Shown here: one piece after another, positions 23,970-31,298 of the stretch
Layout of the letters: each line of letters starts with the position of its first letter
How positions within the stretch are numbered: position 1 is the first letter of the stretch
NCBI GenBank assembly: GCA_905339235.1
Contig: CAJPFG010000006.1
Span: 62,001-126,000 of the forward strand
Reading direction: 5' to 3'
Source of the DNA: Phycisphaerales bacterium
GTDB taxonomy: Bacteria; Planctomycetota; Phycisphaerae; Phycisphaerales; UBA1924
DNA length: 64,000 nt
Position numbers and translations under genes: made by a program
Notes under the pieces: generated by a model
Told to the model about the DNA's origin: nothing
Databases searched by the model: none
What the model saw: the letters and a program-made list of their open reading frames with translations, nothing else

Positions 23970-25430
23970 ATGTCTACCGAGTCTCACAGCACGCCCGCCA
24001 AGAACCCGCTGCGCGAGGTGCTGGCGATCGCCGCGCCGACGGTGGCGACGATGACGTCGTACACGCTGATGACGTTCGTGGACAAGTGGCTGGTCTCGCA
24101 GATCGGTCCGGAGCCGGTGTATGTGGGCGCACAGGGGAACGGCGGGCTGGCGGCGTGGGTGCCGATCTCGATCGCGCAGGGGACGCTGACGATCATCAAC
24201 ACGTACGTGTCGCAGAACCTGGGCGCAGGCCGGCCTGAGCGCGGCCCGGCGTACGCGTGGAACGGGGTTTGGATCGCGACGGCGTGGTGGCTGTTCATTC
24301 TCGTGCCGTATTCGTTCCTGCTCCCGTCGATCTTCCGGCTGGCGGGGATGGACGCGGAGCAGGCGCGGTTGGGCGCGGTGTACGGTCAGATCCTGCTGTG
24401 GGGATCGTGCCTGACGATGGCCACACGGTGTCTCTCGCAGTTTTTCTACGGGATGCATCGGGCGGGGGTGGTGCTGGCGGCGGGGATCGCGGCGAACGTG
24501 GTGAACCTGGCGCTGTCGTACGTGCTGGTGTTCGGCGTGCTGGGGTTCCCGAAGTTGGGGGTCGCGGGGTCGGCGATCGGGACGGTGTTCGCGACGCTGA
24601 TCGAGTTGGCTATCCCGATAGCGGTGTTCCTGGGGCGGGAGTTCAACTCGAAGTACGGCACGCGCCGGCAGTGGCGGCTCTCGGTATCGCACTGGCGCGA
24701 CCTGCTGCGGCTGGGGTGGCCGGGGGGCGTGATGTTCGGGAACGAAATGGTCTGCTGGGGCATCTTCATGGTGTACCTGGTGAGCCACTTCGGGCGCGTG
24801 CACGCCACGGCGGGCTGGATCGCGCACCAGTACATGTCGCTGTCGTTCATGCCGGCGGTGGGATTGTCGATGGCGTGCACGGCGCTGGTGGGGAAGTACC
24901 AGGGGATGGGGAGGCCGGACCTGGCGGCGCACCGGGCGTGGCTGTGCGTGCGGGCCGCGGTGGTCTACATGGGATTGTGCGGTCTGGCGTTCATCGTTTT
25001 TCGGCGGCAACTCGTGGGCGTGTTCATCCCCGCGGAGGCTGATCCGGCCACGGTGGCAACGCTCGTGCGCCTGGGATCGGCGTTTCTGATCGCGACGGCG
25101 GCGTTCCAGTTGTTCGACGCGGGGGCGATGACGATCTCCGGGGCGCTGCGCGGCGCGGGGGACACGGTGGCGCCCGGCGTGGCGACGATCTTCATGTCGT
25201 GGACGATCATCGTGGGGGGCGGCTTCGCGCTGGTGTGGCTGGCGCCGGGGCTGGAGTCGCTGGGCCCGTGGATCGCCGCGGCGGTGTACATCTTCGCGCT
25301 GTGCGTGTTCCTGTTGGTACGGTTTCTGGGCGGGAAATGGCGGTCGATCAAGATCGTGAAGGACGAGACGGCGCTGGACACGGTGGAGGCAACGCAGGCG
25401 GGGGCGGCGGCAACGGACGGTGTGGTCTGA
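23970..25430 (+). CDS. MATE-family multidrug/Na+ antiporter
   Basis: A 486-residue membrane protein with about 12 helices in two six-helix halves. The first half begins L-A-I-A-A-P-T-V-A-T-M-T-S-Y-T-L-M-T-F-V-D, the MATE signature (P in helix 1, 'D' closing it). Helix 7 contains W-P-G-G-V-M-F-G-N-E-M, and the second half ends with F-D-A-G-A-M-T-I-S-G-A-L-R-G-A-G-D-T, another family hallmark. Start at ATG 23970 rather than the longer frame, because the helix begins at residue ~20. Exports drugs or cations in exchange for H+ or Na+; substrate unknown. Confidence 0.9.
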   Translation: MSTESHSTPAKNPLREVLAIAAPTVATMTSYTLMTFVDKWLVSQIGPEPVYVGAQGNGGLAAWVPISIAQGTLTIINTYVSQNLGAGRPERGPAYAWNGVWIATAWWLFILVPYSFLLPSIFRLAGMDAEQARLGAVYGQILLWGSCLTMATRCLSQFFYGMHRAGVVLAAGIAANVVNLALSYVLVFGVLGFPKLGVAGSAIGTVFATLIELAIPIAVFLGREFNSKYGTRRQWRLSVSHWRDLLRLGWPGGVMFGNEMVCWGIFMVYLVSHFGRVHATAGWIAHQYMSLSFMPAVGLSMACTALVGKYQGMGRPDLAAHRAWLCVRAAVVYMGLCGLAFIVFRRQLVGVFIPAEADPATVATLVRLGSAFLIATAAFQLFDAGAMTISGALRGAGDTVAPGVATIFMSWTIIVGGGFALVWLAPGLESLGPWIAAAVYIFALCVFLLVRFLGGKWRSIKIVKDETALDTVEATQAGAAATDGVV

Positions 25431-25543
25431 TGCGAGAATCGCGGCCAAAAACCGGCTCAGACTGGGCGAGAGAGGGCAAAACTCGCCCGGGGGGCGTTCT
25501 TAACCTATCCTTCCCGCCCAACTTCTCTTAGGAGCACGCCCGG

Positions 25544-26482
25544 ATGGTGCACGACCCCCTTGACACGGTGATCGGTGTTTCTGATACGACAAAGCGCGAC
25601 ACCGCGGCGGCGGCGAAGTTCATCGCCGCGGGCATGGCCGCGACCGAGGTCGGCGACCGCGAAAAGGCCATCGCGGAGTTTCGCAAGGCGGTGAACGCCG
25701 ATCCGGACAACGCGGAGGCGCTCTTCCGGCTGGCCTATCAGTTGGATTTGGTGGGCGAGGAAGATGAGGCCCTGTCGCTGTACGAGCGGTGCTGCGACCA
25801 GCAGCCGCCGATGGTGAACGCGTTGATCAACCTGGCGGTGATGTACGAGGACCAGTGCGATTTCGCGGCGTCGGAGCGGTGCCTGCGGCAGGTGCTGGAC
25901 ACGGCGCCGAACCATCCGCGTGCGATTCTCTACATGAAGGACGTGGGCGCGAGCCGCGAGATGGTGGTGGTTGAGGAGCAGGACCGGGACATCTTCAAGC
26001 GCAAGGCGCTGCTGGACACACCGGTAACCGACTTTGAGTTGTCGGTGCGGGCGCGGACGTGCCTGAAGAAGATGAATATCCGCTCGCTGGGCGACCTGCT
26101 GCGGATCACCGAGGCGGAGTTGCTGGCGTACAAGAACTTCGGGGACAGCAGCCTCACGGAAATCAAGAAGATGCTCACGGCCAAGGGGCTGAGGCTGGGC
26201 CAGGGCCTGGAGGATGCGCACCGTGCGGCGCGCCGGGCGCTGATCGAGCAGTACAAGGGCACGGGCAAGGAAGCGGTGCTGGCCAAGCCGGTATCGGAAC
26301 TGCAACTTTCGGTGCGGGCGCGCAAGGCGCTGCAACTGCTGACGATCCAGACCCTGGGCGACCTCGCGAGCCACACCGAGGCGGAACTGATGGGCATCAA
26401 GAACTTCGGGGCCACCTCGCTGAAGGAAGTTCGCGAGCGGCTCGCGGAACACGGGCTCGGGTTGCGCAAACTGGACCCGTAA
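25544..26482 (+). CDS. TPR protein with two RNA-polymerase-alpha-CTD modules
   Basis: A 312-residue cytoplasmic protein. Residues ~20-125 are TPR helices (A-T-E-V-G-D-R-E-K-A-I-A-E-F; A-L-F-R-L-A-Y-Q-L-D). Two alpha-CTD-like helix-hairpin-helix modules follow: ~150-215 (L-S-V-R-A-R-T-C-L-K-K-M-N-I, Y-K-N-F-G) and ~245-310 (L-S-V-R-A-R-K-A-L-Q-L-L-T-I, I-K-N-F-G). In RpoA this module binds UP-element DNA and regulators. Here it may compete with or recruit polymerase, but that is inference. Members are typical of planctomycetes. AGGAG precedes the ATG, and a terminator closes the gene. Confidence 0.88.
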   Translation: MVHDPLDTVIGVSDTTKRDTAAAAKFIAAGMAATEVGDREKAIAEFRKAVNADPDNAEALFRLAYQLDLVGEEDEALSLYERCCDQQPPMVNALINLAVMYEDQCDFAASERCLRQVLDTAPNHPRAILYMKDVGASREMVVVEEQDRDIFKRKALLDTPVTDFELSVRARTCLKKMNIRSLGDLLRITEAELLAYKNFGDSSLTEIKKMLTAKGLRLGQGLEDAHRAARRALIEQYKGTGKEAVLAKPVSELQLSVRARKALQLLTIQTLGDLASHTEAELMGIKNFGATSLKEVRERLAEHGLGLRKLDP

Positions 26483-26506
26483 GCCGGTACTACGGAAGTG
26501 TGAATC

Positions 26507-26539
26507 AAGGGAGGCCATGCGGCCTCCCTTGCTCGTTTT
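26507..26539 (+). terminator. Rho-independent terminator
   Basis: 10-bp perfect stem AAGGGAGGCC (26507-26516) / GGCCTCCCTT (26521-26530), loop ATGC, then GCTCGTTTT. Ends the TPR/alpha-CTD gene. Confidence 0.8.
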
Positions 26540-26801
26540 GAGGTATCAGATCCGGGGGCGACAGTACGTGAGCGCCGCCGGGTGCGCTCCGTCGGCCGCG
26601 CGTGGCGCGGGCGGTGTTTGCTCACGCGATTTTGGCTGCTTCTTGCGGATTTTTTTGATTCGTCCCTCCGCGGACAGTCGGCCGCTTTGCGGGGATTCGC
26701 GCGAACCGGGAACTTGTTTCACTCGTCGTGTACTGCGTTGCCCGCGGACAATCGTGGGACGTGGGCGGGGCATTTCGACACAGCGAGTTACAGGAGGCGA
26801 T

Positions 26802-27800
26802 ATGGAACGGTCAGGATCCAACGGACATCGTGCGCGCTTGGCGGCCATTCTGGTTGCGGCCGCGGTTGGCGGGGCGGGACTCACCTTGGGGCTGGGATCG
26901 TCGCCGGGGCCAACGGACCTTGTCCCCGGCGCGGCCACGCTGCGGGTTGCCGCATCGGCCGGGCCGGCGGCGAGCGAGTCGGCCCTCGAGCGGACACTGC
27001 GGGAGTTTGCGGTGATAGCCGACAGCGACATCGTGCTGTCGCGCATCGTGGAGGATCCGACAACGGCGGCGCGGGCGCCCAAGTGGGCGGGGCGTTTCAC
27101 TTTGAACAACGCGATCGACTCCGACAGGGCCCTGGCGGACCTGCGGGCGAGAACGACGGCTCGCGTCATTCCTGGAACGGCCCTTCTCGAACTGCGCGTT
27201 GATGCGGACGACAAGCAGGAAGCGGCCGCGTTGACCCAAGCGGCGGCAAGGCAACTCCTGGCTTGGGCGGCGGAGCGGAACGCGGCGCGCAGGCACGAGG
27301 GGGAGTCCGCGGGGCACGACGCGCGCAAGGCCGCGGATGATGCTCGCGCCGCGCGACAGTTGCAGATCGAGCGGGTGATCGCGGAAGCGCGAGTGGACTT
27401 TGAGGATTTTGACGAAGGACCGACGGGCAAGGCGCTGGCGATGGCGGAGGCGCGCCGGCTCGAGACGCAGTGCGAGATCGCGGCGATCCGGGCGCAAGCC
27501 GGATTGGCGGAGCAACAGGCGGCGCGGCCGGATGTGCCGGCTTCGCCCGAGACTCGGGCGGCGCTCGGGGCTCAGCGTTCCCGGCTCGCCGAGTTGGAAG
27601 CGATCGGCGGCGAACTCTCGCTACGGATCGACGAGTTGCGCAATCGGATGACTGATCTTCGCCGCGTCGCCGAGCGCATCGACGGCCTTCGCGACGCCCC
27701 GGCGGGATCGGTCGAGGCCCGAGGGCTCGCGGATTCACCGCGTGCGGGCGAGGGCTTTGAACTGGAGGAGGTGCAGCCGGCGCGAGCGGTGGGTCGCTGA
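26802..27800 (+). CDS. Membrane-anchored coiled-coil protein (Wzz-like layout)
   Basis: A 332-residue protein. One N-terminal membrane helix (residues ~11-32, A-A-I-L-V-A-A-A-V-G-G-A-G-L-T-L) is followed by a small domain with V-L-S-R-I-V-E-D and N-N-A-I-D-S-D-R-A-L. Then come long heptad-rich, Ala/Arg/Glu-rich helices (about 145-300) and a Pro/Gly tail. The arrangement, including an I-x-G-T-x-L-L-E-L-R-V segment, resembles the periplasmic part of polysaccharide co-polymerases (Wzz), but the second membrane helix is absent. AGGAGG sits at a good distance from the ATG. Not in an obvious polysaccharide cluster, so the function stays open. Confidence 0.65.
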   Translation: MERSGSNGHRARLAAILVAAAVGGAGLTLGLGSSPGPTDLVPGAATLRVAASAGPAASESALERTLREFAVIADSDIVLSRIVEDPTTAARAPKWAGRFTLNNAIDSDRALADLRARTTARVIPGTALLELRVDADDKQEAAALTQAAARQLLAWAAERNAARRHEGESAGHDARKAADDARAARQLQIERVIAEARVDFEDFDEGPTGKALAMAEARRLETQCEIAAIRAQAGLAEQQAARPDVPASPETRAALGAQRSRLAELEAIGGELSLRIDELRNRMTDLRRVAERIDGLRDAPAGSVEARGLADSPRAGEGFELEEVQPARAVGR

Positions 27801-27837
27801 ATGGCGGCATAATCGAGCAAGGCGGAGGGCGGCCGAC

Positions 27838-28128
27838 TTATTCGCCGGTGGCTTTCTGGACGACATCCGCGTCGCGTTCGTTGGTCTTGTGGTACGTGAG
27901 GCGGGTGCGGGCGTATTCCTCGGGGCTCACCCGCAGGTCGGGCTCGCGGCCCTTCTGGTGCTCGGCGTGGAGGTGCTTGAGGAAGGGCACGCACCATTGG
28001 CACCCGGTGCCCGCGCCGAGGCACTCGCTGATGAGCGAGGCCACCGGCGGGTTCTCCCGCGCGAGGTACGTCCGGATCTTCCGGAGCGTCACGTGGAAGC
28101 ACAGGCACACTTCGTCGTCGGGGCTCAC
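27838..28128 (-). CDS. BFD-type [2Fe-2S] protein
   Basis: A 96-residue protein with the cluster ligands of the BFD fold: C8-x-C10 and C43-x-x-C46 (V-C-L-C and T-G-C-Q-W-C), plus C36. Bacterioferritin-associated ferredoxin and the BFD domains of nitrite reductase and NifU-like proteins use this arrangement. The C-terminal 45 residues are charged and unlike Bfd. Whether it serves iron release from bacterioferritin is unknown; no ferritin gene is near. Confidence 0.8.
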   Translation of the reverse strand: MSPDDEVCLCFHVTLRKIRTYLARENPPVASLISECLGAGTGCQWCVPFLKHLHAEHQKGREPDLRVSPEEYARTRLTYHKTNERDADVVQKATGE

Positions 28129-28200
28129 GGGCGAACAGTAGCGCAGCGAGCGCGAGCCACGTTCCGGCTCATGGCACGGTGTCGATGCCGGCGGCGGGTG

Positions 28201-28350
28201 TCAGCGCGCCGGGGGCCTCTCGTCGTGGACGGAGCGCAGCAGGTGCTTGAGGTCCTTCCAGCCGCGGATGGTGATGACCACCGCGAGAACCGCGAACAGG
28301 CCCAGGCCGCCGTACCACAGGAACTTCCAGACGGTTTCCCAGGTGATCAT
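28201..28350 (-). CDS. 49-residue membrane protein coupled to the sodium symporter
   Basis: From ATG 28350: M-I-T-W-E-T-V-W-K-F-L-W-Y-G-G-L-G-L-F-A, a single hydrophobic helix (residues ~8-28), then a basic cytoplasmic tail. Its ATG overlaps the symporter stop (ATGA at 28347-28350), so it is translated with it. Sodium:solute symporters often have tiny membrane partners encoded just downstream that are needed for activity or stability; the layout fits. Easily missed because of its length. Confidence 0.7.
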   Translation of the reverse strand: MITWETVWKFLWYGGLGLFAVLAVVITIRGWKDLKHLLRSVHDERPPAR

Positions 28351-29858
28351 TGGGTTCTCTCCGGCTCGGCGGGCGGTGCATCGGGGGCGAGAAACGACCC
28401 CGCCGCCATCGCCACGATCGCCAGGGCCACGGTCGCCAGGCCAACGTACTCGCTGCGCCACTGGACCCCGATGAGGTTCTGAACCGGCTTCAGGCCAGTA
28501 AGCGCTGCGAACCCGCACGCCATCGAGGCGTAGGCGCCGACTCGCGACGCCCGTCGCCAGTACAGCCCGGCGGCGAGCACTGCGAAGGCGCCGGTGAAGT
28601 AGATGGCGCCGGTCACGGCCATGTAGTCCCAGAGGTCCTCGCCCAGGGGGTACCACAAGCCCCACACGAGGAGGAACACGCCGATCAGGAGCATGAACAC
28701 GCGGGCGAGGGTGATTCTGCCGCGCTGGGCGAGTCGCTCGCCGAGAATCGCGCCGAAGACATCCTGGGTGAGCACGCTGCTCCAGGCATGGAGGTAGGTG
28801 TTATAGGTGGACATGGCCGCGGCGAGCATGCCGGCCATGAGCAGGCCGAGCACTCCGGTGGGGAGGATGGAGGCCAGGGCGGTGGGCATGGCCTTGAGGG
28901 TGGTTTCGGGGGAGGCGCCCTTGTCGAGGAAGATCGCCGACATTTCGGGCCTGGAGGCGATCCAGACCAGGGCGCAGATCCCCCAGAAGTACGGCACCAT
29001 GAAGCGGATCACGAACCCGATGGAGCCCCACGTGAAGGTCTTGCGCACGGCGGCGGTATCTTCGGCGGAGGAGGCGCGGATGGCCGCGGTCTGCCAGACG
29101 GCGCAGGAGATCAGGCCCAGGAAGAACATCCACACGACGTATCCGGCGCCGAAGCCCTCTTCGGCGAGAGGATTGAAGCCGGCCTCGCCTCGGAGGGTCC
29201 GCACGCCCGCGGCGAGGTCGTTCCACGGTATCTTCAGCATCAGCAGGATGGAGACGCCGACGAGCACGACGGCCATGATGACGAACTGCAGGTAGTCGGT
29301 GACGAGCACCGAGATCATGCCGCCCAGCGCGGTGTACACAAGCACGAGCCCGAGCATGATCGTCATGGCGAGCCGCAAGTGCACGGCCGACTCCATGCCG
29401 GTGAGGGCCGTGATGAAGAGCGAGTCGGCCTTGAGGTACATGCCCATGTTGAGGATGCCAGAGAAGGCGAGGATCGCGCCGCCGAGGACGCGGGCGCCGC
29501 GGCCGAAGCGCTTCTCGTAGAACTCGGGGATGGTCATCACGCCGGCTTTTCGCAGCGGGATGACGATGAAGCCGGTGAGGCCGACCAGGAGGGCGGCGAT
29601 TCCCGCGACCAGGGCGATGTGGAAGGCCGAGAAGCCGCCGGTGAAGCCCTTTTGCGCGGCGTACATGACGGTGACGAGGCCCATCTCGCTGGCGATGATG
29701 CTCGCGACGCCGAGGTAGCCGCGGACCTTGCGGCCCGCGATGATGAACGTCTCGACGGTGCGGGCGAGGCGGTTGAACCACACTCCGGCGAGAGTGATTC
29801 CCACGAGAAGCGCGCCGGTGATGGCCCAGTCGATCGGCCCGAAGTTGGTGTGCGACAT
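28347..29858 (-). CDS. Sodium:solute symporter (SSS family)
   Basis: A 503-residue membrane protein with about 13 helices in the LeuT-fold pattern of the SSS family. Signatures: R-K-V-R-G-Y-L-G-V-A-S-I-I-A-S-E-M-G near residues 40-57, G-V-M-T-I-P-E-F-Y-E-K-R-F-G, and later L-L-M-A-G-M-L-A-A-A-M-S-T-Y-N-T-Y-L. The latter contains the Ser/Thr pair that coordinates Na+. Substrate unknown (relatives carry sugars, pantothenate, proline, acetate). Start at ATG 29858; TAGACT lies 7 nt before it. Confidence 0.9.
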   Translation of the reverse strand: MSHTNFGPIDWAITGALLVGITLAGVWFNRLARTVETFIIAGRKVRGYLGVASIIASEMGLVTVMYAAQKGFTGGFSAFHIALVAGIAALLVGLTGFIVIPLRKAGVMTIPEFYEKRFGRGARVLGGAILAFSGILNMGMYLKADSLFITALTGMESAVHLRLAMTIMLGLVLVYTALGGMISVLVTDYLQFVIMAVVLVGVSILLMLKIPWNDLAAGVRTLRGEAGFNPLAEEGFGAGYVVWMFFLGLISCAVWQTAAIRASSAEDTAAVRKTFTWGSIGFVIRFMVPYFWGICALVWIASRPEMSAIFLDKGASPETTLKAMPTALASILPTGVLGLLMAGMLAAAMSTYNTYLHAWSSVLTQDVFGAILGERLAQRGRITLARVFMLLIGVFLLVWGLWYPLGEDLWDYMAVTGAIYFTGAFAVLAAGLYWRRASRVGAYASMACGFAALTGLKPVQNLIGVQWRSEYVGLATVALAIVAMAAGSFLAPDAPPAEPERTQ

Positions 29859-29903
29859 CGGCCGGAGTCTACAGCAAGTCGTCCGCGTCAACCGGCCGCC
29901 GGG

Positions 29904-31298
29904 CTACGTGGAGCGCCTGGGACGCCGGCGGCCGGCGCGACGACCGCCGGCGGAGGCGGTGGCGGCGTGCACGGAGGATGCGCCGAACCACGCGCGGAGC
30001 CTGTCGAAGGTTTCTGGTTGGCGGAAGTAGTTGGTGTGGTAGACGGTGGGGTTGGTTTTGAATGAGAAGGCCTCGGCGACCGGCTGGGCCGGACGATCGA
30101 CCAACTGGTTCATGGAGTCGGTATCCACGACCAGGTCGTTGTCGCCGTCGAAGACGGTGTCGGCCGCGGCGTCGAGCAGGTTTTTGCCGCGGAAGTACTG
30201 CCAGAACTTCCACCCCGGGTCGGTGGGCTCGAAGTTGGAGGAAATGGTGTAGTAGCGGGTGCCCTGCGACGTGGGCGCGGCCCGAAGGCGGCGGATCTCG
30301 AAGTTGTTCCCGACGCGAGATTGCCCGGCGAGGCCCGGGATGAGCGCTACGCCGGCATCCGCGAGAGGCGTGTTGGCGAGAGTGCCGGTCACGGCCTTCA
30401 TGACCCGGCCGAGCACGGTGGCGACGCTCATGAAGGGGAGCACGGAGGACGCGGCGGCACCGACCAGTTCGAGCCCGCGTGCGACGTTGGTGAGCAGGTC
30501 CATGGTGGCACGGATGCGGGCGGGCGAGGCGAGACCGGTGCCGCTCATGGGTGAGCCAACCAGGACGGCCTTGCGCGGGCCGACGCCGCCCCCGCCCAGG
30601 CCGTCGAGCCACCAGCGGGTGACGAGCCCGCCGCGGCTGTGAGAGATGACGTGCACCTCGGAGGTGACACCCGCGAAGTGCCGGTGGAGGTCTACGGCGT
30701 TGAGGAAGGGGCTAACGCTGAGGGTGGGGTGACCGAAGCCCAAGACCTGGTCGTAGTCGGCCATGATGTCGGTGAGGAACGAACGCCCGGCGGGGTTTTG
30801 GGGGTCGCGAAGTTCCTTGAGGTAGTTGTCGATGGAACTGAAGGTGCCATGGACGAAGAGGAGCGTTCGCTTGTCCTGCGCGATCCCGCCGTCAACCCGG
30901 GTCCACCCCGCGCGATCGATGCCGTCGGCGGTGTCGAGCCGGAACAGCCCCTGGTTTGCGGTGAGGTGGATGTCGGCGGAGGTGAGATAGTCGCCGATCT
31001 TGTTGGTCGGCAGGTCCTCGAAGGAGAACTGCGTGACGAGCCGGCCGTCGGGCTGGCCGATCCCCGCGCGGCGGCGACGCCGGCCGGCGGGGGTTGGAAC
31101 GCCCACACCCTCTTCCCACCGCAGGATTCCGTTGTGCTCGTACATCGCCAGAATGCGGCGGCTGTCGGGCGCGAGTTTCGTGCGCCGCCGGCGCCGCAGA
31201 GACACTTCCGTCGCGATCGGGTCGGCGATGCCGAGCGATCTGGCCGACTGGACGAAGCGATCGGCGAACGCGTGAATGTTGGTATCGACGGTGGTCAT
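29904..31298 (-). CDS. Alpha/beta-hydrolase (PGAP1/lipase-like) paired with CHAT protein
   Basis: A 464-residue serine hydrolase. The oxyanion segment L-L-F-V-H-G-T-F-S-S (H150-G151) and nucleophile elbow H-V-I-S-H-S-R-G-G (S221) are clear, D in D-G-D-N-D-L-V-V-D and H in V-Y-H-T-N-Y-F near the end can complete a Ser-His-Asp triad. There is no signal peptide. The Arg/Lys-rich stretch R-R-R-R-R-T-K at ~35 and a Gly/Arg-rich C-terminus flank the core. The ATG overlaps the stop of the CHAT/transglutaminase gene (ATGA, 31295-31298), so the two form one operon. Relatives act on lipids or esters; substrate unknown. Possibly the effector of a CHAT-linked defence or stress module. Confidence 0.75.
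   Translation of the reverse strand: MTTVDTNIHAFADRFVQSARSLGIADPIATEVSLRRRRRTKLAPDSRRILAMYEHNGILRWEEGVGVPTPAGRRRRRAGIGQPDGRLVTQFSFEDLPTNKIGDYLTSADIHLTANQGLFRLDTADGIDRAGWTRVDGGIAQDKRTLLFVHGTFSSIDNYLKELRDPQNPAGRSFLTDIMADYDQVLGFGHPTLSVSPFLNAVDLHRHFAGVTSEVHVISHSRGGLVTRWWLDGLGGGGVGPRKAVLVGSPMSGTGLASPARIRATMDLLTNVARGLELVGAAASSVLPFMSVATVLGRVMKAVTGTLANTPLADAGVALIPGLAGQSRVGNNFEIRRLRAAPTSQGTRYYTISSNFEPTDPGWKFWQYFRGKNLLDAAADTVFDGDNDLVVDTDSMNQLVDRPAQPVAEAFSFKTNPTVYHTNYFRQPETFDRLRAWFGASSVHAATASAGGRRAGRRRPRRST

Noticed and set aside
28350..30065. 571-residue plus-strand frame opposite the symporter
   Set aside because: Acidic, His/Gly-rich shadow without any membrane or domain pattern.
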